Assembly (NCBI GenBank): GCA_964403885.1 | Contig: CAYOHY010000042.1 | Coordinates: 1 to 15,873, forward strand | Direction of reading: 5' to 3' | Source of the DNA: CAYOHY01 sp964403885 | Lineage (GTDB): Bacteria > Actinomycetota > Coriobacteriia > Anaerosomatales > PHET01 | Length of the DNA stretch: 15,873 nt | Shown here: in pieces, positions 6,674 to 14,053 of the stretch | Layout: each line of letters starts with the position of its first letter | Position numbering within the stretch: position 1 is the stretch's first letter | The notes under the pieces: generated by a model | What the model was told of the DNA's origin: nothing | The model's database searches: none | The model's input: the letters and a program-made list of their open reading frames with translations, nothing else | Program-made: the position numbers and the translations under genes

Positions 6674-7903
6674 CTACGCGAGCGGGTCGCCGAAGTGGCG
6701 CCAGTAGATCATCCAAAACGACATGACCCCGGGGAAGTGAGGGGTGTACTTGTACAACCCGTACGTGCCGGGGTTCGTTGGGCGCACCACACTGCCGTCG
6801 ATCTTGAGGGTGGTTCCCGACGACCAGTTGTCGGCGTTCTTCTGCAGCTTTTGCGCACCCCACCAGATCTGGTTCCCAAAGCCTTGGTACTGGTAGAACG
6901 TGCGGCTGTCGGCCCGGCCGCACCCCATCGCCCAGTCGTACGCCTTCTGGGACGGGTGCGCCTTGGTGAGCAGTGACTGTTCCTTTTGCAGCGATACCAA
7001 GATGACCTTGGGGCTGACACCCCATGCCTGGGCCGCCTCCGCGATCATCTGCGAGGTGAGCTTGGTGACGCCGTTGTGGTCCTTGGCCTTGTACGTCGCG
7101 AGCGTGCCGGGCTGTGCCTCGAGAAACGCCTGGATCTGCTCGGCGGTCATAGAGTCTGCGTCGCGGTAGTTCTGCTCGGCGATCACGTAGTCGGGGTTGA
7201 AGTCACCGCTGGGGGTGGCGCCCGTTCCCGGTGCGTAGGAGCCCTTGCGTAGCAGGCTCGCGATGTCGGTGCCCAGGGCGGTGGCGCGTGCCTGCTGCGC
7301 GGCGAGGTCGCTTTCGATGCGCGAACGCTGGTTGTCGGCGTCGATCTGCAGCTGCTCCATGCGGGCCACGCGCTCCTCGAGGTGGCTTTGCAGCCACAGG
7401 CTCTCCGAGCGGGCCTTGCGCACGTCGTCGACGAGCAGCGAGTCGCGCGAGCTCACGCTGGTGAGGTACTGCGCGCGGGAGAACAGGTCCTGCAGCGAGG
7501 TGGCGGTGAACAGGATCTCGAGCATGCCCACGCGGTCGGTGCGGTAGAGCTGGACCACTCGGCTCTCATAGGCCGACTCGAGCTGCGCGAGCGAATCCTC
7601 CTGCTGCGCGAGCTGCGCGGTGACGTCGAGGACCTCGACTCTCGTGCGGTCGATCTCCTTGCCCAGCTCCAGGTACGCCGAGACCTGCGCGCCCAGATCG
7701 ATGCGCATGCGGTCGAGCTCTGCGAGTGCCGCGGCCTGCTCGGCCTTCTTGGCTTCAACCGCAGGGTCGGGGGCGGGCGCCGCTGTGGTGGTGGCGGTCG
7801 AGACCGGCGCAGCCGCCGCGGGGACCACGGGCGTGAGCGCGCATGCAAGCACCGCGACCGAGATCGCGATCCGCAGTGACCTGTGTGTCACGAAGGTGGG
7901 CAC
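6674..7903 (-). CDS. Secreted coiled-coil protein with C-terminal lysozyme-like domain
   Basis: I place the start at GTG 7903-7901, behind AAAGG, because a clean signal peptide then begins (THRSLRIAISVAVLACALTP, AAAA cleavage near residue 32). An upstream GTG at 8005 would put 34 odd residues before it. The mature protein is 409 residues counting the signal. Residues about 48-216 form a long coiled coil like the PcsB/CwlO N-terminal region. After a Gly/Pro linker, residues about 245-409 resemble the lysozyme-like domain of many actinobacterial secreted proteins: the hallmark VSPKVILVSLQKEQSLLT (Glu308 as likely catalytic acid), then YDWAMGCG and YQGFGNQIWWGAQ. It is predicted to act outside the membrane on peptidoglycan, perhaps in cell separation. 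Enzyme activity is inferred from motif position, not shown. Confidence 0.82.
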   Translation of the reverse strand: MPTFVTHRSLRIAISVAVLACALTPVVPAAAAPVSTATTTAAPAPDPAVEAKKAEQAAALAELDRMRIDLGAQVSAYLELGKEIDRTRVEVLDVTAQLAQQEDSLAQLESAYESRVVQLYRTDRVGMLEILFTATSLQDLFSRAQYLTSVSSRDSLLVDDVRKARSESLWLQSHLEERVARMEQLQIDADNQRSRIESDLAAQQARATALGTDIASLLRKGSYAPGTGATPSGDFNPDYVIAEQNYRDADSMTAEQIQAFLEAQPGTLATYKAKDHNGVTKLTSQMIAEAAQAWGVSPKVILVSLQKEQSLLTKAHPSQKAYDWAMGCGRADSRTFYQYQGFGNQIWWGAQKLQKNADNWSSGTTLKIDGSVVRPTNPGTYGLYKYTPHFPGVMSFWMIYWRHFGDPLA

Positions 7904-8029
7904 GCGCGCCTTTCGCCGACGAGAGCTGCCAGACTCGACAAGGGTACCAGCCAGCAAGAATTGTGCGACGAGAGCGTGAAGCGCGCCAGACCCGCGAGCA
8001 TGCAAGGACGCGGCGCGCGGCCGGGCCTC

Positions 8030-8701
8030 CTAGCCGCAGGTGAGCTCCGCCACGAGCGGACGATGATCGGACGCGAGCGAGAACGGCGCGTAGAGTGCGT
8101 CGAGTCGCCAGTGCGCCGAGTAGCCGAAGTGGTCGAGCCGCCTGAACGGGAACGGCGACGGGAACGTAGGCGGCACGTCGAGGGGAAACGTGAGCAGCCC
8201 ATCGAGGGGATCGAACTCGTGAACCCCCGCATTGAAGTCGCCGCATACGACCACGGGCCGGTCGCGCGGCAGCTCCCGGGCCAGAACCTCCAGCTGAGCG
8301 CGACGAGATGCCCGGTCGAGACTCAGATGCAGTACGCCGAAGGTGAACGCGAGCCCCTCGTGCTCCACGTCGACGAGCAGGCACCCGCGGTTCTCGCGCT
8401 TCTTGCCCAGGTGGATCTCGCGGGTCGCCACCGGCACGGGCGAGCTGAGGATCAGGTTGCCGATGTCTCGGCGCACACCGGGGTGCACCGCGTGAAACAC
8501 CGGGCTGCGCTGGGTCAGCTCGCCTAGGATGGCGCCCTGGTCATAGCGCTCTCCGACGCGCCAGACCTCCGTCACCCCGGCGACCAGTGGATCGATCTCG
8601 CGGATCACCTTGGCGATGCGGGGGTTCGAGACGATGCCGCTCACGCCTTGCGCGTGACGGATGTTGTAGGTGAGCAGACGAACGGTCACCGGCTGGCCCA
8701 C
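8030..8701 (-). CDS. Endonuclease/exonuclease/phosphatase (EEP) family protein
   Basis: A 223-residue protein. I chose GTG 8701-8699 because GGGGGAGG precedes it and the EEP fold begins at once (VRLLTYNIRH). All the core motifs of this Mg-dependent phosphodiesterase superfamily are present: N13 in TYNIRH, E45 in GVTEVW, NLILSSPVPV (82-91), H125 in LHLSLD, D155 and N157 in CGDFNA, RLDHF (188-192), and the C-terminal SDHRPLVAEL (D212, H213). The length matches small EEP enzymes. There is no signal peptide or membrane helix, so it is likely cytoplasmic. The substrate (DNA, RNA, phospholipid or small phosphoester) cannot be read from the sequence. It lies 126 bp upstream of the lysozyme-like gene and is divergent from the cold-shock gene. 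Confidence 0.9.
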   Translation of the reverse strand: MGQPVTVRLLTYNIRHAQGVSGIVSNPRIAKVIREIDPLVAGVTEVWRVGERYDQGAILGELTQRSPVFHAVHPGVRRDIGNLILSSPVPVATREIHLGKKRENRGCLLVDVEHEGLAFTFGVLHLSLDRASRRAQLEVLARELPRDRPVVVCGDFNAGVHEFDPLDGLLTFPLDVPPTFPSPFPFRRLDHFGYSAHWRLDALYAPFSLASDHRPLVAELTCG

Positions 8702-8782
8702 GCACCCTCCCCCTTCACTGGCGTGATGCTTGATCGACCCCCGCTGGGCTCCCTGTTGCAGATACCCGAACAAGCCCCCTAC

Positions 8783-8820
8783 CTGCAAGATTAGGTGTTT
8801 TCACTGCAAGGGTGTATTCT
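8783..8820 (+). promoter_or_regulatory. Candidate cold-shock gene promoter with 21-bp spaced direct repeats
   Basis: CTGCAAG occurs at 8783-8789 and again at 8804-8810, a spacing of 21 bp or two helical turns, each followed by GGTGT. A -10-like TATTCT at 8815-8820 follows the second copy. The -35 is poor, which would fit a promoter needing an activator. Transcription from here would give the cold-shock gene a leader of about 110 nt. This is a reading by eye only. Confidence 0.4.
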
Positions 8821-8901
8821 TCTCGTGCGGGCCAACTTGTGGCTCGTATGTCTGCGGCGCGACTTCCGCTCACATTGCGGAACAGTCGGGTCGCTTTTTT
8901 G

Positions 8902-8918
8902 TTGCCCTTCGAGGGCAA
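8902..8918 (+). promoter_or_regulatory. Leader hairpin upstream of the cold-shock start
   Basis: TTGCCCT and AGGGCAA pair as a 7-bp stem around a TCG loop, preceded by six T residues (8895-8900), and end 17 nt before the ATG. The ribosome site itself is weak (GGATAGG). Structured leaders are known to control cspA-type mRNAs; whether this hairpin responds to temperature is inference. Confidence 0.4.
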
Positions 8919-8935
8919 AGATTGGATAGGTTCTA

Positions 8936-9139
8936 ATGGCTTCAGGTACCGTCAAGTGGTTCAACCCGGACAAGGGCTACGGCTTCATCGAGCAGGAGGG
9001 TGGCGACGATCTGTTCGCTCACTTCAGCGAGATCCAGGGCGATGGCTTCAAGACCCTCGATGAGGGCCAGGCTGTCACGTTCGACGTAGGCACCGGCAAG
9101 AACGGCAAGGCGCAGGCGACCAACATCCGCAAGGCCTAA
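8936..9139 (+). CDS. CspA-family cold-shock protein
   Basis: A 67-residue protein, the typical length of a single cold-shock domain. It opens with MASGTVKWFNPDKGYGFIEQ, which holds RNP1 (KGYGFI, about residues 15-20), and continues with RNP2 as LFAHF (26-30) and a C-terminal strand QATNIRKA. Such proteins bind single-stranded RNA and DNA and act as RNA chaperones in the cytoplasm. RNP2 has Leu and Ala in place of the usual V-F-V-H-F pattern, a mild variation. The gene is monocistronic: it has its own leader and is closed by a hairpin terminator 28 bp after the stop. The specific paralogue cannot be assigned. Confidence 0.97.
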   Translation: MASGTVKWFNPDKGYGFIEQEGGDDLFAHFSEIQGDGFKTLDEGQAVTFDVGTGKNGKAQATNIRKA

Positions 9140-9166
9140 CTAGCCGCGCGTTTGTACTGCTTGTTG

Positions 9167-9199
9167 AGAAGGGCGGTCCCCACGGGGCCGCCCTTCTTG
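9167..9199 (+). terminator. Terminator of the cold-shock gene
   Basis: AGAAGGGCGG (9167-9176) pairs with CCGCCCTTCT (9188-9197), with an inner CCCC/GGGG extension and one bulged T. The T-rich end of the stem and the following TTG take the place of a full U tract, as is common in GC-rich genomes. Confidence 0.85.
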
Positions 9200-9232
9200 C
9201 ATGTCCGGGTGTCGCACGGGCGCCCACAGACG

Positions 9233-9269
9233 ACGAAGGGCCGGATCCATGATGGATCCGGCCCTTCGT
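9233..9269. terminator. Perfect 17-bp inverted repeat, terminator of the SHOCT gene and probably bidirectional
   Basis: Positions 9233-9249 are exactly complementary to 9253-9269 with a 3-nt TGA loop; each arm has ACGAAGGG outside and GGATCC inside. It lies between the convergent cold-shock and SHOCT genes, 19 bp beyond the SHOCT stop, and probably ends that transcript while backing up the first terminator. Confidence 0.8.
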
Positions 9270-9288
9270 GTCGTTCGAGCGAAAGCGC

Positions 9289-9663
9289 CTAGGCGAGCGC
9301 CTTGGCCTTGAGTGCGTCGAACTCTTCCTTGGTGATGGCGCCCTTGTCCAGGAGGTCCTGGGCCTTGGCGATGTCATCGACAGCAGAGCCGCCCTGCAGG
9401 CGCGCCGCTGTGGCCTGAGCCTCTGCCATCATCCGCTGGTCCTGCTCGGTGTTCTTGGGGCGCACGATCATGTAGATCAGGATGCCCAGGAACGGAAGCC
9501 AGAACAGCAGGAAGATCCACCCCGCCTTGCCCCAGCCGGTCAGATTCTCGCGACGGAAGATGTCCGCGAAGACCTGGACGAACATCCAGATCACCATGAA
9601 GAACAGATAGAACACGAGCATGTACCAGAAGAACTCGAGAACCGGATTGCCGCTCTGGAACAT
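9289..9663 (-). CDS. PLDc_N and SHOCT domain membrane protein
   Basis: A 124-residue protein starting at ATG behind GAGGGGAG. Two membrane helices (about 11-36 and 45-67) form the PLDc_N-like module; the second ends with the family's GILIYMIVRP. After a Gln/Ala-rich linker, residues 96-123 are an SHOCT motif (DLLDKGAITKEEFDALKAKA). SHOCT is a short oligomerisation or protein-binding helix pair often found at C-termini. The protein sits in the cytoplasmic membrane with SHOCT probably inside. Its role is unknown. It is separated by 160 bp from the next gene upstream and closes this minus-strand block before the terminator. Confidence 0.92.
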   Translation of the reverse strand: MFQSGNPVLEFFWYMLVFYLFFMVIWMFVQVFADIFRRENLTGWGKAGWIFLLFWLPFLGILIYMIVRPKNTEQDQRMMAEAQATAARLQGGSAVDDIAKAQDLLDKGAITKEEFDALKAKALA

Positions 9664-9816
9664 TTGCCACTCCCCTCGTTGCCGTGAGCCCCATCGGGTA
9701 CCCGAACGGGCTTACTGGTATCCCTCCTGAGCATACCGTACCACTGCCGGGGCGCGAGGGCGACACGCAGGCTCACAGACATGCCATGTGGTGCGATACC
9801 GCGCGCCCCAAGGGGC

Positions 9817-9847
9817 CGGACTTCTAGCGGGAGCGCCGAGAAGTCCG
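9817..9847. repeat. Inverted repeat spanning the stop of the small unknown gene
   Basis: CGGACTTCT (9817-9825) pairs with AGAAGTCCG (9839-9847) around a 13-nt loop. The stem covers the TAG stop (9826-9824) of the minus-strand gene, so it could end or stabilise that transcript. No T tract follows, so a terminator role is uncertain. The rest of 9664-9816 shows no supported gene. Confidence 0.4.
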
Positions 9848-10216
9848 TCCGCGGGGCGCCCCGGGCGTGGGGCGGTTGGGCTGCCAGGCGTTCTCCTCGA
9901 GAACCAGCAGCTCGCCGCCGGGAAGCCGGTGGATGGACACGAGCACACTCATCGAGCCCTTGGAGGTCGAGACCAGATCGGTCTGCAGACTTTGCGAGAG
10001 CCCCGTGTCGCGGACGGCGATCAGCGCATCCGGTACGCCAAGGACGTTGGCAAGCGGTATGACCTCGTCGATGGGCATCGGCTCGAAGGCGGCCGCCTCG
10101 CCTGAGTCAGCGTGCTCGGCGGTCCAGGTCACCAGCAACGAGTCGGGGTCGACAAGGGCCGCCTTGGTCCTGGCCGGTGCGGTCCTGTCCTGCGCGTCAG
10201 CGTCGGGCTGTGTCAA
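9824..10216 (-). CDS. Small unrecognised protein encoded after the potassium channel
   Basis: Of two starts I prefer TTG 10216-10214 (130 residues, MTQPDADAQD) because GGAAGGAA stands 6-7 nt before it; a GTG at 10243 would add nine residues but has little ribosome site. The first 20 residues are polar. The core (about 22-110) has alternating strands and helices: SLLVTWTAEH, IDEVIPLANVLGVPDALIAV, MSVLVSIHRLPGGELLVLEE. The tail is basic (GRTSRRSR). There is no membrane segment and no Cys. I do not recognise a family. It lies about 30 bp after the channel stop, on the same strand, so it is likely expressed with the SulP transporter and channel, perhaps as a regulator. Confidence 0.72.
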   Translation of the reverse strand: MTQPDADAQDRTAPARTKAALVDPDSLLVTWTAEHADSGEAAAFEPMPIDEVIPLANVLGVPDALIAVRDTGLSQSLQTDLVSTSKGSMSVLVSIHRLPGGELLVLEENAWQPNRPTPGAPRGRTSRRSR

Positions 10217-10246
10217 TCGAGGTTCCTTCCGAGTGCTGGGCACTGT

Positions 10247-10915
10247 TCACTGGGCCTGCTTGTCCTTGGCGGGCGCCAAGAAGAAGTTCGCGAGGTAGCC
10301 CGTGAACGTTCCGAATATACCGACGCCCACCACGATGATAGCCGCGCCCAACAGCCTGCCTGCATCGGTCACGGGGAACCGGTCACCGTAGCCCACGGTG
10401 GAGATCGTCACGATGGTGTACCACAAGGCATCCGACGCGGTCTTGATGTTGCCATCGGCGGCGGTCTGCTCGACTCGGAGGATCGCAAGACTTCCAAACT
10501 GCAGCACAAGGATGCCGGCCATCAGCAGGGTGAACAGGGCACTGCCCGCTCGGTCCTCGACGAGACTGCGCGCCACGGTGCCCACGCCAAGCTCCCTGAG
10601 CAGGCGAAGGACTCGAAAGAGGCGCAAGACCCTGAGGAGCTTCAACTGGGGCAACGGCACGCTCGCAAGCAGGTCTGCCCATCCGTACTGCTTGAAGAAG
10701 TAGCCACGCTTGGAGTGGGCCGTGAACAGGCGATAGATGAAGTCCACCATGAAGACCCCGCTGAGCAGCGAGTTCATGATGCGGAGGATGTCTTGCAGCT
10801 CTCCGTCGCCCCCGAGCGCGTAGACGAGCACGAGGTTCACGATCGACAGGATCGACAACAGGCCGATGAAGATCTCGTAGCCGGTGCCCTTGAGCTCGGT
10901 AGACTCGCGTCCCAT
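10247..10915 (-). CDS. Voltage-gated-type (Kv-like) potassium channel
   Basis: A 222-residue six-helix channel subunit, expected to form a tetramer in the cytoplasmic membrane. S1 is about 12-33 and S2 about 46-64. S4 (90-109) carries a basic residue at every third position: K92, R95, R98, R101, R104 and R107. S5 is about 125-148. The pore helix and filter TISTVGYGD (170-178) match the potassium signature exactly, and S6 is about 186-212. There is no cyclic-nucleotide-binding or RCK domain; the C-terminus ends soon after S6, so gating is probably by voltage or membrane state. Its ATG shares one base with the SulP stop (TGATG), indicating coupled translation. Potassium selectivity is well supported by the filter. 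Confidence 0.95.
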   Translation of the reverse strand: MGRESTELKGTGYEIFIGLLSILSIVNLVLVYALGGDGELQDILRIMNSLLSGVFMVDFIYRLFTAHSKRGYFFKQYGWADLLASVPLPQLKLLRVLRLFRVLRLLRELGVGTVARSLVEDRAGSALFTLLMAGILVLQFGSLAILRVEQTAADGNIKTASDALWYTIVTISTVGYGDRFPVTDAGRLLGAAIIVVGVGIFGTFTGYLANFFLAPAKDKQAQ

Positions 10916-12675
10916 CAGGAGTCCTCCCCGCTGTCGACATCCGAGCGCGGAGGTCGTGTTGAGACGAACCCCACGGCGGAGTCGATCGTCACGAAGAGGC
11001 GATCGTCGCCCACCTCTCGGTACAGGCCGGTCATGTGTACTGCGTCACGCACCGGCGCGTGTACTTCGGCGAGACAGAACTCGATCTGCTTCTCTCGGAG
11101 TTGTCTGGCGAGGCCGGCGAGCATGTCGGCGCTGGTGATGTCGAGGTCGTCTTGGCTCCCGGCGTCGAAGATGACGGCCCTAGGCGGCGTGGGCGCCTCG
11201 GCGACCATCCGCATCACCGCGTCTCGGAAGGTGAGCGCATTTGCGTAGTACAGCTGCGCATCAAGACGCGCGATGAGCACGCCCGGCACAGGAATGGCAT
11301 CGGGATGCCTCGCGAGGTCGTAGTACGCCCCCGGCTCGTCGGGGACACGGCCCAGCGATGCCACGTGGGGCCGGCTCGTGCGATACACGATGAACAGCAA
11401 CGACGCGAGCAGGCCGATGAGCATGCCGGGCAGCACGTCGATGAAGAGCACGCCCGCCATGGTGGCGACACCAAACCACACCTCCACCGGCGCGTGCTGC
11501 CTGAGCTTGATGAGCTTGCGCGCCGCGATGATGTGCCAGATCGCGTGGATGATCATCGCGCCCAGAACGGCCTCGGGCAGCGTGGCGAACACGGGAGTGA
11601 AGAACAGAAGGGTCACGAGCGTCGCAGCCCACGTCACAAGGTTCGCGACCTGGCTTTGCGCCCCGGCGCCCTCCTTGACCGCCGAGCCCGACATTCCGCC
11701 GGCCGCGAGCATGCCTCCCACCAGTCCGCTCGCGAGATTGGACAGCGCATGGGCCTTGAGCTCAGCATCGGGGTCGATCTCGTAGCCGTGCTTCTCGGCG
11801 AACTCGTGGCCCACGCCCAGCGCTTCGCTGAACGCCACCAGCAGCACCCCGATCGCCGGCACGATCATCGCCCCGTAGGCGGCGAGGGGGACGGGGGTCA
11901 CGGCCACGTGCGGCAAGCCCTGCGGCAACGTGCCCACGACCTCGACGCCGTAGGTGCCGCTGAGGTCGAGCGCCGCACTCGCGATGATTGCCGCGAACAG
12001 CACCACGAGGCCCGCGGGGAGCCGCTTGCTGAGGCGCGGCAGGGCGAAGAGCAGGAACAGCGCGATCACTCCCACCGCGAGCGTCGCCGCGTTCGCGTCA
12101 GGCAACTCACGGATGGTGGCGACGAACTTCTCGGCGGCGCTGCCGTGAGGCTTCTCCACGCCGAACAGCTTGTAGAGCTGGCCTGCGAGCACGAAACCGG
12201 CGAGTCCCACCACGAACCCATCCATCACCGGCTTCGAGAGGAACTGTGTGATGAACCCCAGCCGAGCGAGTCCGGCCACCAGGAACACGATGCCCACCAC
12301 CAGCACGAAGGCGGCCGCATAAGCCTGGTAGGCGGCCATGTCGCTCTTGTCCGCACCCGTGGCGGCCATCGCCGCCACCACCGATGACCCGAGCAACGCG
12401 GCCGTGGCAGAGGTCGCGCCCACGGAGAGGTGGCGAGAGGTTCCGAAGAGCGCGTAGATGAGCAGCGAGGCGACGAGGGTGTAGAGGCCCGCCTGGGGCG
12501 GCAGTCCGGCGATTCCCGCATAGGCCATCGCCTCGGGAACGAGCAGGCCCCACAGGGTCAGACCGGCCACCAGGTCGAGGGGGAACCACGCTCGGTCATA
12601 GGTGGGGAGCCAACCCGCGATGGGCAGCAGACTGGCCAGACCGCCGCTTCGCGCCCGATCGCTCGCCTGCCCCAT
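10915..12675 (-). CDS. SulP-family anion transporter with C-terminal STAS domain
   Basis: A 586-residue protein. ATG 12675 is preferred because GGGGAGG precedes it by 7-8 nt; a GTG at 12696 is possible. The N-terminal SulP signature is clear (LLVPEAMAYAGIAGLPPQAG, about residues 44-63), followed by about 12-14 membrane segments and AFSEALGVGHEFAEKHGYEI. The conserved segment AAGGMSGSAVKEGAGAQSQ (about 324-342) has Lys where most members have Asn. Residues about 458-573 are a STAS domain (AVIFDAGSQDDLDITSADML), typical of regulatory control of SulP carriers. The substrate may be sulfate, bicarbonate or another anion and cannot be told from sequence. Its stop overlaps the channel start by one base, making transporter, channel and the small unknown gene one operon. 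Confidence 0.95.
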   Translation of the reverse strand: MGQASDRARSGGLASLLPIAGWLPTYDRAWFPLDLVAGLTLWGLLVPEAMAYAGIAGLPPQAGLYTLVASLLIYALFGTSRHLSVGATSATAALLGSSVVAAMAATGADKSDMAAYQAYAAAFVLVVGIVFLVAGLARLGFITQFLSKPVMDGFVVGLAGFVLAGQLYKLFGVEKPHGSAAEKFVATIRELPDANAATLAVGVIALFLLFALPRLSKRLPAGLVVLFAAIIASAALDLSGTYGVEVVGTLPQGLPHVAVTPVPLAAYGAMIVPAIGVLLVAFSEALGVGHEFAEKHGYEIDPDAELKAHALSNLASGLVGGMLAAGGMSGSAVKEGAGAQSQVANLVTWAATLVTLLFFTPVFATLPEAVLGAMIIHAIWHIIAARKLIKLRQHAPVEVWFGVATMAGVLFIDVLPGMLIGLLASLLFIVYRTSRPHVASLGRVPDEPGAYYDLARHPDAIPVPGVLIARLDAQLYYANALTFRDAVMRMVAEAPTPPRAVIFDAGSQDDLDITSADMLAGLARQLREKQIEFCLAEVHAPVRDAVHMTGLYREVGDDRLFVTIDSAVGFVSTRPPRSDVDSGEDS

Positions 12676-12815
12676 CCGCGAACCTCCCCGTGTCACGCCT
12701 GTCCGGCCCGCTCCGCGTCATGCGGAACTCGCCGATCAGGGTCACTGGGTTGATTCCCCAACGGATGACTTTGGAGGTGCGTACCTGCTGGGGCGCGGAA
12801 ACGAAGCGTGGGCGG

Positions 12816-13403
12816 CTAGCGCCAGCCCTCCCAGGAGCACACGATCTCGTAGGTGTCGCTGTCGATACGGCCGGCGTCCCAGTTGCGCTCCGCGACCCGG
12901 GCGTTCTTGCCGCCCACGATCTCGAGACCGCGCAACAGCCAGCCGACCACCCGCTGGCTCCCGTACGGATACCCGCTCATGCCGTGAAGCAGGATGGTTC
13001 CGCCGCCCTCGTCCGGCGCCAGACGAACCTCGACACCCACGCCCGGGTACGCTGTCTTGATGACGTTCTCCGCGCGCGCGAGCACCTGCTTTGGCGAGAC
13101 GAAACGCGCGAAGATGCTGAAGATGCCGTTGCCGGTCAGAAGCTTCTCGGCGGACTTGGCGCCCATGCGGCGGAACTCGGACTGGGCGCACTCGCGTGAG
13201 CCCGAGCAGACCACGGCCACGAACGCCTCGTTGAACCGCCCCATCGATTCGAGCGGGACGTTGCCGCCGGCGGTCACGGCGACCCGGTCGGTCTCGGCAA
13301 GCATGTTGAGGCACTGCTGCCATGCGCTGAGGCCGTGCACTTCTTTCACGTAGTCGAACGCACTGCTTGCGACGACGCCTTTGACGGTGACGTGACCAGA
13401 CAT
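12816..13403 (-). CDS. DUF2378-like (TIGR02265-like) protein
   Basis: A 195-residue soluble protein starting at ATG behind GAGGAG. It begins MSGHVTVKGVVASSAFDYVK and continues with helices, GRFNEAFVAVVCSG, FRRMGAKSAEKLL, then alternating strands (VEVRLAPDE, GTILLHGMSGYP) and SQRVVGWLLRGLEIVGG, ending DTYEIVCSWE. This order (a helical part, a Gly-rich helix around 'lGr-x-aa-e', a strand-rich part, and a late 'G-x-L-x-x-x-LE-x-x-G' helix) is like the DUF2378/TIGR02265 family known from myxobacteria, which is related in fold to V4R/HNOB-type sensor domains. The match was made by eye and is moderate. It has 140 bp to the SulP start and 139 bp to the YggT stop, so it may be transcribed alone. Function unknown. 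Confidence 0.78.
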   Translation of the reverse strand: MSGHVTVKGVVASSAFDYVKEVHGLSAWQQCLNMLAETDRVAVTAGGNVPLESMGRFNEAFVAVVCSGSRECAQSEFRRMGAKSAEKLLTGNGIFSIFARFVSPKQVLARAENVIKTAYPGVGVEVRLAPDEGGGTILLHGMSGYPYGSQRVVGWLLRGLEIVGGKNARVAERNWDAGRIDSDTYEIVCSWEGWR

Positions 13404-13542
13404 CCCGGGCTCCTCGGCCAGATGGACCGTGCTTGCGGGTGTTATCGGCAGGTCGAGGCGAAAGCGACAGTGTCATCGGCGGGAGAAGGCCCCGGACCAG
13501 GCGCCGAGGCGAGCCGCCTCAACGCCGTGGTCCGCGGATCGA

Positions 13543-13944
13543 CTACTGGACGCGCTGGTCCTCGTCGGTCTCCACACGCTCGACCGTCTGAGCGTGCTCG
13601 CGAGGGCTGATGACGCCGATCAGTGCGACAAGACCCCAGGCGATCAAAGCGTAGACGGCGATGGCCACGAGCGCGCTCCACTCGAACGTCGCGCCCGAGA
13701 TACGTCCGGTGCTGAAGATCGCGTTGAACGGCGCCATGAAGACGTCGGACACGCCGTAGATGAGCTTGACGAACCCCGCCTCGGCGTTGGCGCCAAACAG
13801 GGTGAGAACGAACCGGATGGCAAGCAGGATCTCGATCGCCCCGAACACGAACCAGACAACCCTCGCAAGGACGGTCTCGATGGGCGAGCGCGCTTCAGTG
13901 TGAAGCTGATTGCGATTGACCGATGCCATTGTGGCATTCGACAT
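13543..13944 (-). CDS. YggT-family membrane protein
   Basis: I set the start at ATG 13944 because GGAAGGGAAG stands 6-7 nt upstream; the frame is open further back, but those residues are unlike the family. The 133-residue product has two membrane helices (about 24-48 and 88-111) and the YggT hallmark between them: IRFVLTLFGAN, LIYGVSDVFMAPFNAIF, then an aliphatic helix WSALVAIAVYALIAWG. The C-terminus is acidic. YggT-family proteins are inner-membrane proteins tied in various bacteria to osmotic tolerance and cell division or septum regions, though their mechanism is poorly known. The gene lies 109 bp downstream of the lmo0937-like gene on the same strand. Confidence 0.87.
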   Translation of the reverse strand: MSNATMASVNRNQLHTEARSPIETVLARVVWFVFGAIEILLAIRFVLTLFGANAEAGFVKLIYGVSDVFMAPFNAIFSTGRISGATFEWSALVAIAVYALIAWGLVALIGVISPREHAQTVERVETDEDQRVQ

Positions 13945-14053
13945 GACGCACTTCCCTTCCATTCCGACCGGCACGTTGTTGAGCGGCGTGTCGGGTCGGC
14001 TTGAGCCGAGACGAGCGACGTCAAGGACGCCGAACTCTATCGGCAACGATCGC

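Noticed and set aside
7904..8005. N-terminal extension of the lysozyme-like protein to a GTG at 8005
   Set aside because: It would place 34 residues before a clear signal peptide; the GTG at 7903 has a ribosome site and a normal signal-peptide start.
8702..8935. A possible riboswitch in the cold-shock leader
   Set aside because: No known riboswitch core could be matched; only a simple hairpin and direct repeats are visible.
11035..12387. A 450-codon open frame on the plus strand
   Set aside because: It lies fully antisense to the SulP gene, its product is His/Glu/Arg-rich low-complexity sequence, and it has no domain or ribosome site. It is a GC-bias shadow.
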